Of a stretch of DNA of 64,000 nt, positions 43,426 to 51,426 are shown piece by piece. The notes below the pieces were generated by a model. It had not been told where the DNA came from. It made no database searches and worked only from the letters and a program-made list of their open reading frames with translations. Within the stretch, counting starts at the first letter, position 1. Each line of letters begins with the position of its first letter. This stretch comes from Neobacillus rhizophilus (lineage in GTDB: Bacteria; Bacillota; Bacilli; Bacillales; Cytobacillaceae), in contig NZ_JAGYPF010000002.1 in assembly GCF_018343535.1 (NCBI RefSeq), positions 708,103 through 772,102 of the forward strand. Reading direction: 5' to 3'. The translations under genes and the position numbers were made by a program.

Positions 43426-43568
43426 AAGAAAACACCTCCTGAGTTACGTATTATTTAAATACGATCCAGGGGGTGCTTTTTCCTTTGTCTTATTTAACTA
43501 GGTCTCTTCAAAACAACCCGGCGCTTTACTGCGTTAAACTTGCTAAAAAATAAGAGAGAACGTAGAAA

Positions 43569-43636
43569 TGTGTCGAAAGTTGCAAATTGCTCTTATGGTG
43601 GTAATTTTCTATAATAATAAGTAGAAATATGTCGAT
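43569..43636 (+). promoter_or_regulatory. Candidate pgaC promoter flanked by Spo0A-box-like sites
   Basis: TATAAT at 43610-43615 with TTGCTC 17 bases upstream (43587-43592) is a weak sigma-A promoter. TGTGTCGAA (43569-43577) matches the 0A box at 8 of 9 bases, and TATGTCGAT (43628-43636) at 7 of 9. Both lie in an 18-base direct repeat, GTAGAAATnTGTCGAnAG, at 43563 and 43621. Confidence 0.4.
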
Positions 43637-44954
43637 AGAACTATATGAAAGGGTCTTTATCTATATCTATGGCACTATATCTATTGAATTTTACTTACCA
43701 TTAGGGCGTGATACGTTGAAAACGGTACTAGTTCTTTTCCTATTTTATTATCCATTAGCTATGGGAGTATTGTGGATTATTGGCAGTTTAATCTTTTTTG
43801 TAAAGAAAGAGCGAAATCAGGAGTTTCCAGATTATCGTGATGAGGAATTACCATTTGTGTCTTTATTAATCCCTGCTTATAACGAGGAAAAAACAATTGA
43901 AGAAACCATAAACTACGTTTCACATTTGAATTATCCCCATTATGAGGTAATCGTCATCAATGATGGCAGTAATGATCGAACACTTGAAATTTTAAAATCA
44001 TTATTACATTTGAATTCAAAATTACGTGTCGTAAATGTTGTCGACAATAAAGGAAAGGCTAATGCCTTAAAACAGGGAGTTCTAGCTTCAAAAGGGGAAC
44101 TCATTGCAACCATTGATAGCGATGCGATCCTGGATAAGGATGCCCTAAAATATATTATCCCTCATTTTATCACCCCGCATAATGGGGAGAGGGTCGGCGC
44201 CGTAACTGGTAATCCTCGTATTAGAAATCGGACAAGTCTGCTTTCTAAAGTTCAACTAGTTGAATATTCCAGTATTATCGGGCTGATTAAAAGGACTCAG
44301 AGAATAATAGGGAAAGTAATGACTGTTTCCGGTGTTTTTGTTGTTTTTAGAAAAAAAGCATTGTTGGACGCTGGAATGTGGGATACCGATCTAATCACTG
44401 ATGATATAGGGGTAACTTGGAAGCTGCAAAGGAGGTTTTGGGATGTCCGTTATGAACCAAGGGCTCTTTGTTGGATGCTGGTCCCTGAGACAATCAAGGG
44501 GATTTGTAAGCAACGATTGAGATGGACACAGGGTGGAATTGAAGTCATTTTGCGTCATCGAGACATCTTTTTAGACTGGCGGCAGAGAAGGCTTTATCCA
44601 ATCTATATTGAACAAGTGTTAAGTATTCTATGGTCCGTTATTTGGTTTATTTCGGCAATTATTTTTTTATACAAAGCTATTTTTCTGCAAAATAATTTAG
44701 TTCCTATCATGTGGATTGGAAATTATCTCTCGATTATTTGTTTGCTGCAATTTCTAGTTGCTCTTTTTATTGAAAGCAGGTACGAGAAAGGGATTTTACT
44801 CTATTTGTTGTGGGGCATTTGGTATCCGATCATTTATTGGCATATAAATGCATTGTTAGTCATCGTGGCATTGCCTAAAGGAATCAAAATTTTAAAAGAA
44901 AGTAAAGATGAGTTTGCTACCTGGGAGAGTCCAGATCGTGGACTCCACTTATAA
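43629..44954 (+). CDS. pgaC: PgaC/IcaA-like poly-N-acetylglucosamine synthase
   Basis: Processive family 2 glycosyltransferase in the membrane, likely polymerising beta-1,6-GlcNAc. One or two N-terminal helices (FYYPLAMGVLWIIGSLIFFV) precede the catalytic loop: LIPAYNEEKT, VINDGSNDRT, ATIDSDA (DxD), LITDDIG (TED-like) and KQRLRWTQGG (QxxRW). Three or four C-terminal helices follow. ATG 43629 has no ribosome binding site and overlaps a regulatory repeat. TTG 43716, after TAGGGCGTGA, gives an N-terminus like S. aureus IcaA and may be the true start. pgaD follows after 18 bases. Confidence 0.9.
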   Translation: MSIELYERVFIYIYGTISIEFYLPLGRDTLKTVLVLFLFYYPLAMGVLWIIGSLIFFVKKERNQEFPDYRDEELPFVSLLIPAYNEEKTIEETINYVSHLNYPHYEVIVINDGSNDRTLEILKSLLHLNSKLRVVNVVDNKGKANALKQGVLASKGELIATIDSDAILDKDALKYIIPHFITPHNGERVGAVTGNPRIRNRTSLLSKVQLVEYSSIIGLIKRTQRIIGKVMTVSGVFVVFRKKALLDAGMWDTDLITDDIGVTWKLQRRFWDVRYEPRALCWMLVPETIKGICKQRLRWTQGGIEVILRHRDIFLDWRQRRLYPIYIEQVLSILWSVIWFISAIIFLYKAIFLQNNLVPIMWIGNYLSIICLLQFLVALFIESRYEKGILLYLLWGIWYPIIYWHINALLVIVALPKGIKILKESKDEFATWESPDRGLHL

Positions 44955-44972
44955 AAAAGAAAGGAGAAGCCC

Positions 44973-45341
44973 ATGATTATTAAACTTAATAGGTCTAAAG
45001 CTAGAGAGTGCCTTGATATTCTATTGACCATTTTTGGCTGGCTTTTTCTTTTGTTATTTCTTTATTATTTTGTGATCCATCTTGGATCAGATTTTAGTTT
45101 AAGATTTTATTGGCTGAGTATTTCCAATGCTAATGCCATTGTTAACTTTACCATTTTGTACAGTGGATTAATTACGCTGTCATTATTATGGTGGAGTACC
45201 TATAATAAACGGAAATATGGTTCATTAAGAAGAAGGGCTTTTCCACAGCCCACCCGTAATCATGAGATTGCTTCCTATTTCCAATTAACAGAGGAAGAGA
45301 TTGAACGGGTTCAAAATGATAAGTTTGTTGAGGTTCGTTAA
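44973..45341 (+). CDS. pgaD: PgaD-like membrane protein
   Basis: 122-residue protein with two membrane helices (about 18-36 and 52-72) and a C-terminal cytoplasmic segment, KRKYGSLRRRAFPQPTRNHEIASYFQ. Size, two-helix layout and position after pgaC fit PgaD, which in E. coli forms the c-di-GMP-binding interface with PgaC. Sequence conservation in this family is low, so the call depends on context. GAAAGGAG lies 6 bases before the start. No pgaB-type deacetylase gene is adjacent. Confidence 0.75.
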   Translation: MIIKLNRSKARECLDILLTIFGWLFLLLFLYYFVIHLGSDFSLRFYWLSISNANAIVNFTILYSGLITLSLLWWSTYNKRKYGSLRRRAFPQPTRNHEIASYFQLTEEEIERVQNDKFVEVR

Positions 45342-45496
45342 TTTTAGCTTCATCGAGTTGCTATTTCTAAAACTGCAAATATAGCTCTTATGGAAATAGG
45401 GAGAGGCTGTTTTTGCCATTAATGTACTGAGGGTCTGGGACCCATTCTGCTAAGCTTAATGCGAAGAAGAGCTTTATTTATTTAAACTGAAGAAAA

Positions 45497-45530
45497 GAAA
45501 AGGACCGTTCAATGCTGAAACGGTCTTTTT
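45497..45530. terminator. Terminator between pgaD and the sortase gene
   Basis: GACCGTT / AACGGTC stem with a 9-base loop, A-rich before and TTTTT after, so it can serve both convergent genes. The upstream stretch 45342-45496 has no ORF but holds a copy of the TGCAAAT-GCTCTTATGG motif also found before pgaC. Confidence 0.8.
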
Positions 45531-45532
45531 CT

Positions 45533-46168
45533 CTATGAATGCGCACTTTGTAAAAGTGGATTCGTTTTTAGTTTCGTATAAACGATAAAGCGCTGTGGTG
45601 CGTTTCCGATAAAATGAAATGGATAGCACGTCGTTAACGTTAGTGTTTCGTAATCGGTTGGAACCGCTATGGTTTCATCTGCCGCGTCAACGATTTTAAA
45701 CTCGGTTGTTTCGTAGATAAAATCGCCGTATGGGGTCGTGAATGTAATGTCATCCCCGACTTTTAAGTTTTCCAGTTTTCTAAAAACAGTGTCCCGGTGG
45801 CCGCTTAAAATCACGTGGCCGCCCTGGCCAGGAAGAGTACTCCCCGCCATATGGCCAACCCCCATTTTCAGTTCGTTGTCATGTGTTCCTTGAACAACAG
45901 GATAACTTAAATTAAGAGAAGAAATGGATAGTTCTCCTAATTTTGAGCCCGGTTCCGGCAGGGTTGGCCACGCCTCAGTGTTAAATTTCCTGGCGCTTTG
46001 CTCAGGCTTGTAAGGCTTGATGACGGTTTTAGCTAATAGAGCCGTTTCCTTTGTCATTTCCCAGCCGAAGAATCCAATCGTTGCTGCCCCTGCGATGATG
46101 AGTAATGCGGGAATTCCAAGTAAAATCCATTTCACTCTATTTTTCTTTTTCTTCCTGGAAGATTTCAT
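45533..46168 (-). CDS. Class D sortase
   Basis: Membrane-bound transpeptidase of 211 residues. An N-terminal basic stretch and membrane helix (WILLGIPALLIIAGAATIGFFG, about 14-35) lead into the sortase fold. Catalytic residues are His in LSGHRDT, Cys in TLTTCYPF and Arg in APQRFIVY. Class D sortases of bacilli cleave LPxTA, and the upstream gene encodes a protein with LPETA. The genes are 3 bases apart and form a dedicated pair. Confidence 0.93.
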   Translation of the reverse strand: MKSSRKKKKNRVKWILLGIPALLIIAGAATIGFFGWEMTKETALLAKTVIKPYKPEQSARKFNTEAWPTLPEPGSKLGELSISSLNLSYPVVQGTHDNELKMGVGHMAGSTLPGQGGHVILSGHRDTVFRKLENLKVGDDITFTTPYGDFIYETTEFKIVDAADETIAVPTDYETLTLTTCYPFHFIGNAPQRFIVYTKLKTNPLLQSAHS

Positions 46169-46171
46169 GGC

Positions 46172-46882
46172 TTAAGCTTGACTCTCCATTCTGCGGATCG
46201 TTCTCACAGCAGGTACAAAAGCAATTCCGCCTAAAACAATTAAGAGACCGCCAATCGCCATGCCAAGTGGAAGATCTGTAGCTGTTTCTGGTAATTGAGA
46301 AGCCGGCATTGGAACAAACTTTCCAGACGCTTCAAGGCTTTTCTTCGCTTCGACTGCTGTTTTCAGTGCAACAAGCTTCGTGTTTAAAGCAGATGCAGTG
46401 AAATCAGATAATTTTGGATCAATAACGGCTAATAGGTTGCCATTAAGGTCTTTAACCTGAATGTTTAAAGTCTTGGCATTTTCTAGGCTAAGCTTGCTAA
46501 GGTCAATGGCGTTACCGTTTTTATCAACAAATGCAACTTGTAAATGGGCTTTTTGGGCGCTGTCTAAAAATAAGCGGCCAACCTCTGCACGGTCAGCATC
46601 TGAAAGATTTTCAGGTGATGAAACCGACTGTAATTTTGCTGCAGCTTGTTCAGCATTCTTCACAATATCATTGAATTCGCTGTCTGTAAGGTTAACAGAT
46701 TGCAGATAAGCATATAAATAGTCTACTTGATTCAAACCTAATGCCTTCAATGAATCTACCAATTTTTGAGCGGAGTTTGTTGTAGCAGCAGATGCTTCGT
46801 TCAATGCAATAGGGCTAAATGCAGACAAAGAAAGTCCTAAAGCCGCAACAATTGTTCCTTTTTTCCAAACATTATGTACCAT
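46172..46882 (-). CDS. LPxTA-anchored acidic surface protein
   Basis: Cell-wall-anchored protein of 236 residues. A signal peptide (GTIVAALGLSLSAFSPIALNEASA) is followed by an acidic helical region (about 35-190). A sorting signal LPETA (about 202-206) then precedes a hydrophobic helix and RTIRRMESQA tail. It resembles the processed acidic surface proteins that accompany class D sortases in bacilli, although that family name is from memory. Function unknown. It is first gene of the pair with the sortase. Confidence 0.85.
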   Translation of the reverse strand: MVHNVWKKGTIVAALGLSLSAFSPIALNEASAATTNSAQKLVDSLKALGLNQVDYLYAYLQSVNLTDSEFNDIVKNAEQAAAKLQSVSSPENLSDADRAEVGRLFLDSAQKAHLQVAFVDKNGNAIDLSKLSLENAKTLNIQVKDLNGNLLAVIDPKLSDFTASALNTKLVALKTAVEAKKSLEASGKFVPMPASQLPETATDLPLGMAIGGLLIVLGGIAFVPAVRTIRRMESQA

Positions 46883-47089
46883 TATCCTATCATTCCTTTA
46901 CAAAACATTATGATAAATAATAACATATTTCGCCAAAATAATCCATTTGTCCTATATTAATTTTTTGTAAGAATTAACATTTCAGCGGATGAGTGTTGAA
47001 AACCCGTCCCCTACTCTTATATTTGTTCTATTAATTTATTTTGAAGTAGAATGGAATAAATACGATTCTCTTGAAAGGTGGCGTGAAGG

Positions 47090-48058
47090 TTGAAGCAAAC
47101 GGTTTATGTGACGAAGAAACTGCCGGAAGAACTCTATAGAAGGCTTTCAAGTCAGTATGAGGTAAGAATGTGGGGAGAAGAAGAAACCCCTGTCCCAAGG
47201 GAGATCTTATTGAAGGAAGTAGCAGACGTCGATGGCCTTTATTGTTTTATCACGGACACAATTGACAAAGAGGTTTTCGAGAGGGCAAAAAAGCTTAAGA
47301 TGGTTAGCACCTGCTCGGTTGGCTATAACCACATTGATGTCCAGGCTGCGGCTGAAAAGGGTGTCAAGGTGGGTTATACACCCGGCGTTCTTACGGAAAC
47401 GACTGCCGATTTGACGTTTGCCCTACTGATGGCCACTGCGCGAAGGGTTGTGGAGGCTTCGGACATATTACATAACGGCAAGTGGGGGTCATGGTCACTC
47501 ATGCAGATGACCGGCCAGGACATATACGGCGCGACCATCGGCATTATTGGTTTGGGACGGATTGGCGAAGCCCTCGTAAAAAGGGCGAAAGGTTTTGATA
47601 TGAAGGTCCTTTACCATAGCCGAACGAGAAAGCCGGAAAAAGAGGCAGAGCTTGGTATCGAGTACACAGACCTCAAAGGCTTGCTGCAGCAGTCGGATTA
47701 TGTCTGTCTGATGCTTCCATACAGCGCAGAGGTGCATCATCTCATTGGTAAGGAAGAATTAGCCCTGATGAAAAAGAACGCGATTCTCATTAACACTGCC
47801 CGTGGTGGGATTGTCGACGAGGATGCCTTGTCCGATGCCTTGAAAAACGGCGTCATTTGGGGCGCCGGCCTTGATGTTTTTGAGCAGGAGCCGGTTTCGC
47901 TGTATAACCCTTTGTTAACCCTGCCGAACGTAGTAGCGCTCCCGCACATTGGCAGTGCCAGCGTCCAGACACGCCTGGGAATGGCACATATGGCGGCTGA
48001 CAATTTAATTCATGTGTTAAATGGGAATGTGGGAAAAGCGAACGTTGTCGGGATTTAA
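47090..48058 (+). CDS. D-2-hydroxyacid dehydrogenase (glyoxylate/hydroxypyruvate reductase type)
   Basis: NAD(P)-dependent reductase of 322 residues that interconverts 2-oxo acids and D-2-hydroxy acids. It has the nucleotide motif ATIGIIGLGRIGEAL (about residues 147-161). Catalytic Arg, Glu and His lie in NTARGGIVDE, DVFEQEP and LPHIGSAS. It is closest in character to GhrB/GyaR-type enzymes. The start is TTG 47090, with AAAGGTGG 9 bases upstream. It is transcribed alone and ends at a terminator. The upstream gap 46883-47089 shows no further gene. Confidence 0.9.
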   Translation: MKQTVYVTKKLPEELYRRLSSQYEVRMWGEEETPVPREILLKEVADVDGLYCFITDTIDKEVFERAKKLKMVSTCSVGYNHIDVQAAAEKGVKVGYTPGVLTETTADLTFALLMATARRVVEASDILHNGKWGSWSLMQMTGQDIYGATIGIIGLGRIGEALVKRAKGFDMKVLYHSRTRKPEKEAELGIEYTDLKGLLQQSDYVCLMLPYSAEVHHLIGKEELALMKKNAILINTARGGIVDEDALSDALKNGVIWGAGLDVFEQEPVSLYNPLLTLPNVVALPHIGSASVQTRLGMAHMAADNLIHVLNGNVGKANVVGI

Positions 48059-48062
48059 TTTT

Positions 48063-48101
48063 AAAAAAGGAGGGTCGCTGTTTTAAAGATCCTCCCTTTC
48101 T
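48063..48101 (+). terminator. Terminator after the hydroxyacid dehydrogenase
   Basis: Imperfect stem AAAGGAGGGTC / GATCCTCCCTTT around an 11-base loop, with a T-rich tail. Confidence 0.6.
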
Positions 48102-48183
48102 TAATATTTTAAAAAAATCATTTTCAGAGTATTATGGATTTAGTACATATTTTTATAAAAAAATTTGGATTGGAGTGAGGAAA

Positions 48184-49176
48184 ATGAAGGCAGTTGTGCA
48201 TGCGGTTAGGGCTGGTTTTGAGGGACTGGCTGTTCGTGATATGGAAGAGTTGAAGCCGGGATTTGGTGAGGTTCGGGTCAAGCTAAAAACAGCAGGCCTA
48301 AATCACCGGGATTTGTTCGTGCTTGTGCGTCATAAACCGACGGACCCGCCGCTTATCATCGGATCGGACGGCGCCGGCGTGGTTGATGGAGTCGGTGAGG
48401 GTGTTGTTGGCGTCAAGGTGGGCGATGAGGTGCTGATCAATCCAAGCCTTGGCTGGAAGGAAAAGAGCGATGCCCCGCCAGCAGGGTTTGAAATTCTTGG
48501 ACTCCCGTTCCACGGAACCTTTGCTGAGCAGGTGGTCGTCCCGGCCGATAATGTTGTTTTGAAACCTGGCTATTTAAGCTGGGAGGAAGCTGGTGTGCTA
48601 TCATTGGCGGCGCTGACAGCCTACCGGGCTTTATTTACACAGGGTCAGGTTCACGAAGGAATGAAGGTGCTTATCCCCGGCATCGGCAGCGGCGTCGCGA
48701 CTTTATTGCTGCAGTTTGCCAAAGCGGCAGGCGCGACTGTATACGTGACTTCCCGTTCTTCGGAAAAATGTGCGAAGGCCCTCGAACTTGGTGCGGATCA
48801 GGCGTTTGACAGCAACGAAGACTGGGAGCAGGCGCTTAATGGCGAAAAAATGGACCTTGTCATCGAGTGCGTCGGTGCGGCAACCTTTAATAAGTCATTA
48901 AAGCAGCTCCGCCCGGGCGGAACGATTGTGACTTTTGGTGCTTCGGCGGGTGATGTCGTTGAATTCAACCTGCGCGATTTTTTCTATGGCCAGTACAAAT
49001 TGTTTGGCTCCACTTTGGGCAGCGGCGAGGAATACAAGGAAATGCTGGAATTCGTTACGAGGCATGAAATTAAACCGGTGGTTGACCGCATGTACTCATT
49101 AGAGGAATTCGGCGCGGCCTTCGAGCGGATGGAAAAAGCAGAACAGTTAGGGAAAATTGGCTTTTATATTGGATAA
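48184..49176 (+). CDS. Zinc-type alcohol dehydrogenase-like (MDR) oxidoreductase
   Basis: Medium-chain dehydrogenase/reductase of 330 residues. A GroES-like N-terminal domain (KTAGLNHRDLFVL, IIGSDGAGVV) is followed by a nucleotide-binding domain with GIGSGVATLLLQFAKAAGA. The Cys that would bind the catalytic zinc is replaced by Asn-His in GLNHRD, so it is probably of the zinc-free quinone-oxidoreductase type. Substrate unknown. ATG 48184 is preferred over GTG 48175 because TTGGAGTGAGG overlaps the latter. Confidence 0.88.
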   Translation: MKAVVHAVRAGFEGLAVRDMEELKPGFGEVRVKLKTAGLNHRDLFVLVRHKPTDPPLIIGSDGAGVVDGVGEGVVGVKVGDEVLINPSLGWKEKSDAPPAGFEILGLPFHGTFAEQVVVPADNVVLKPGYLSWEEAGVLSLAALTAYRALFTQGQVHEGMKVLIPGIGSGVATLLLQFAKAAGATVYVTSRSSEKCAKALELGADQAFDSNEDWEQALNGEKMDLVIECVGAATFNKSLKQLRPGGTIVTFGASAGDVVEFNLRDFFYGQYKLFGSTLGSGEEYKEMLEFVTRHEIKPVVDRMYSLEEFGAAFERMEKAEQLGKIGFYIG

Positions 49177-49188
49177 TGTTTTGGGAAA

Positions 49189-49232
49189 GTGCCTGATACC
49201 AGCCTTAGAGGGCGGTGTCGGGCATTTTTTTT
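49189..49232 (+). terminator. Terminator after the MDR oxidoreductase
   Basis: GTGCCTGATACC pairs with GGTGTCGGGCAT (including G-T pairs) across 14 bases, then eight T. Its stem resembles the GTGTCAGGCAC dispersed repeats at 51.3 and 57.6 kb. Confidence 0.8.
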
Positions 49233-49269
49233 GAAAAAATAATACCTGTTGTGAACACTTCTAAAGGCG

Positions 49270-49374
49270 TTTGGCGAATAACTTTTAAAAATCGGCGAAT
49301 ATCCTGTCCAGTTTGGCGAATAAACTCCGAAAACCAGCGAATATCTGGTTAATTTCGGCAAATTAAAGTTCGAC
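49270..49374. repeat. 21-bp-period intergenic array (TTTGGCGAATA type)
   Basis: Five units at 49270, 49291, 49312, 49333 and 49354. The core GGCGAATA is the reverse complement of the CGCCAATA/TTCGCCAA core at 32.7 kb, so the two arrays look related and inverted. Confidence 0.85.
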
Positions 49375-49380
49375 AACAAC

Positions 49381-49411
49381 AAAAAAGGGCAGGTCCCATG
49401 AGAACCCGCCC
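49381..49411 (-). terminator. Terminator of alaT
   Basis: On the minus strand GGGCGGGTT pairs with ACCTGCCC and is followed by TTTTTT. Confidence 0.75.
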
Positions 49412-49423
49412 GAACCTTTATAA

Positions 49424-50611
49424 TTATTTCACGACAGCACCGACTCGGCGCTCCACAAACCGCTGCATCCGTTTCAAAGCTTCTTGCAGCTGTTCCATCG
49501 AGGTAGCGTATGAACAGCGGATATACCCTTCGCCGCTTTCCCCGAAGGCATTGCCAGGTACAACGGCCACTTTTTCCTCCATCAGCAGTTTCTCGGCAAA
49601 CTGCTCGGAGCTCAGGCCGGTTGCCTTAATCGATGGAAATACATAAAAGGCTCCACCAGGAACATGGCAGTCCAGCCCGATATTGTTCAGGGTATCGACC
49701 ACATAATTCCGGCGTCGGCGATAGCTATTACGCATAGATTCAACCTCATGGTAGCTGTTGCGCAGTGCCTCAATGGCTCCGTGCTGAAGCATATGCGGCG
49801 CGCACATGGTAGTGTATTGGTGAATTTTTAGCATATGCCCGACAAATTCAGCAGGAGCAGCCAAGAATCCCAGCCTCCAGCCTGTCATCGCAAAGCCTTT
49901 GGAAAAACCGTTAATTAAAATCGTCCGATCATACATGCCATCAATGGCGGCAAAGCTAGTAAACTCCTCATCATAGGTCAGTTCCGCATAAATTTCATCC
50001 ATCACGACAATTAAATCATGCTTTTCAACTGTTCTAGCAATTTCCTCAAGTTCCTTACGAGTTAACGCAGTTCCCGTTGGATTGTTTGGCGAACAAATTA
50101 AAATGGCTTTTGTTTTTTCTGTAATGGCTGCTTCGATTTGTTCAGCCGTAATTTTAAAACCGTTAGCAGGTGAAGTGGATACAGGAATCGGTGTTCCGCC
50201 TGCTAACGCCACCAATGGAGCGTAAGAAACGAACGACGGTTCCACGATAAGGACTTCATCGCCAGGGTTTACAATCGCCCGAAAGGCAAGGTCGATTGCC
50301 TCGCTCGCCCCGACGGTGACGATGATTTGGTTAACGGGATTGTAGTCCACGTTAAAGCCTCTCTGTAGATAGGCTGAAATTTCCTCACGCAGCTCCAATA
50401 AGCCGGCGTTTGCCGTATAGGATGTGAAGCCTTGCTCGATGGAAAGAATCGTTGCTTCACGCACGTTCCAAGGAGTGATGAAGTCTGGTTCCCCAACACC
50501 TAGCGAAATGACGCCTTCCATGCTGGCTGCCAAATCGAAAAATTTTCGAATTGGTGACGGCTTAAGTTCTTTAGCTGTATATGAAAGATAGTTCGAAACG
50601 CCATTAGTCAT
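49424..50611 (-). CDS. alaT: PLP-dependent aminotransferase, AlaT-like
   Basis: Class I/II aminotransferase of 395 residues. It has the PLP-binding lysine in NGFSKGFAMTGWRLGF, NNPTGT at about residue 175, VMDEIYAELTYD and C-terminal GEGYIRCSYATS. Together with the overlapping upstream Lrp/AsnC regulator gene, the pair matches B. subtilis alaR-alaT (yugG-yugH), where AlaT makes alanine from pyruvate. Specificity here is inferred from this pairing. Confidence 0.87.
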   Translation of the reverse strand: MTNGVSNYLSYTAKELKPSPIRKFFDLAASMEGVISLGVGEPDFITPWNVREATILSIEQGFTSYTANAGLLELREEISAYLQRGFNVDYNPVNQIIVTVGASEAIDLAFRAIVNPGDEVLIVEPSFVSYAPLVALAGGTPIPVSTSPANGFKITAEQIEAAITEKTKAILICSPNNPTGTALTRKELEEIARTVEKHDLIVVMDEIYAELTYDEEFTSFAAIDGMYDRTILINGFSKGFAMTGWRLGFLAAPAEFVGHMLKIHQYTTMCAPHMLQHGAIEALRNSYHEVESMRNSYRRRRNYVVDTLNNIGLDCHVPGGAFYVFPSIKATGLSSEQFAEKLLMEEKVAVVPGNAFGESGEGYIRCSYATSMEQLQEALKRMQRFVERRVGAVVK

Positions 50612-51111
50612 GGTGTGACCACCATTCTGCGATCTTTTTCATCGCCGCTGTCAAAACGAACGCCATCATGCTTGTATTTTTTCAGCATGAAATGGGTGGT
50701 GGTGGAAACAACACTTTCGATTGGCGACAATTTTTCAGAAACAAAGGAAGCAACTTCGTGCATGGTTCTTCCTTCAACGGTAATCGATAAATCGTAGGCA
50801 CCTGACATCAAATACAAGGAGGATACCTCCGGAAAGCGGGAGATTCTTTGAGCCACTTCGTCAAATCCTACCCCGCGCTTCGGTGTTACCTTTACCTCAA
50901 TCATGGCAATAGTATGTTCCTGCCCCTCAACCTTGCTCCAGTTGATCAAAGTTGGGTAGCTCATGATGATTTTTTGTTGTTCCAGCTTCTTAATCGTTTC
51001 ACGGACCTTTTCCTCGTTGCTCATGACCATGGACGCGATTGTCGCCGCTGAAATTTTGTGGTTCTCTTCAATGATTTTCAGAATTTCAATTTCTTCACTA
51101 TTAAGCTTCAT
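50608..51111 (-). CDS. alaR: Lrp/AsnC-family regulator, AlaR-like
   Basis: Transcription regulator of 167 residues. The N-terminal winged helix-turn-helix (LKIIEENHKISAATIASMVMSNEEKVRETIKKLE) is followed by an AsnC ligand-binding domain (VKVTPKRGVGFDEVAQRISRFPEVSSLYLMSGAYDL). It overlaps the aminotransferase gene by 4 bases (ATGA), so it probably controls its own operon in response to an amino acid. The match is to B. subtilis AlaR (YugG). GGAGGTAC ribosome binding site. Confidence 0.87.
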   Translation of the reverse strand: MKLNSEEIEILKIIEENHKISAATIASMVMSNEEKVRETIKKLEQQKIIMSYPTLINWSKVEGQEHTIAMIEVKVTPKRGVGFDEVAQRISRFPEVSSLYLMSGAYDLSITVEGRTMHEVASFVSEKLSPIESVVSTTTHFMLKKYKHDGVRFDSGDEKDRRMVVTP

Positions 51112-51247
51112 AACGGAGTACCTCCTAAACTAGCTAAACTAAAAAAAATCCTATCTATGATTTTAATCCTTCTCAGCATGAAAGTCACTCCCAAATACTG
51201 TTATACAACAAATATATTGTGCTAGCACAAAAAAACTGCGGAACAAT

Positions 51248-51303
51248 AAAAAGTGTCCATGTGGGGCGGACAAATGTCCACGGCTGGTGTCAGGCACCAA
51301 TTT
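51248..51303. repeat. Dispersed GTGTCAGGCACC / GGACAAATGTCC repeat
   Basis: GGCGGACAAATGTCCACGGC followed by GGTGTCAGGCACC. The same elements occur in opposite order at 57.0 and in part at 57.6 kb. The interval 51112-51426 has no gene besides this repeat. Confidence 0.7.
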
Positions 51304-51375
51304 AAGGCAATAATGGAAAGACACTAATGCAGGAGGCAACAATGGAGGCAGTATTGGTGATGGCAAACACCGATG

Positions 51376-51402
51376 AAAAAAACCCGCTCCAAAAGGCGGG
51401 CT
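51376..51402 (-). terminator. Terminator of the shorter amidase gene
   Basis: On the minus strand AGCCCGCC-TTTTGGA-GCGGGTT, then TTTTTT. Confidence 0.8.
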
Positions 51403-51426
51403 GACTGTTCCTATTAAATTACTGGC

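Larger units (their letters stand above)
42222..43510 (-). mobile_element. IS3-family (IS150-like) insertion sequence, intact
   Basis: 1289-bp element. The ends are imperfect inverted repeats of about 38 bases, beginning TGAACTGACCTATT on the left and TGAAGAGACCTAGTT on the right (read inward), both reaching GAAAAAGCACC. They are flanked by the 4-base direct repeat AAAC (42218-42221 and 43511-43514), so the insertion looks recent. It encodes orfA and orfB with an A6G slippery site. The target is the loop of a perfect hairpin. Confidence 0.93.
42200..43531. other. Perfect 16-bp hairpin split by IS insertion
   Basis: CAGTAAAGCGCCGGGT (42200-42215) and ACCCGGCGCTTTACTG (43516-43531) are exact complements. 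Removing the IS and one copy of the AAAC duplication restores a 39-base stem-loop with a 7-base loop (CAAAACA). No T run follows, so it is not an obvious terminator. Confidence 0.9.

Noticed and set aside
42183..43560. CRISPR-like reading of the short repeats in this and other intergenic regions
   Set aside because: Units of 21 bp with a 7-9 base variable part are far too short for repeat-spacer arrays, and no cas genes are present.
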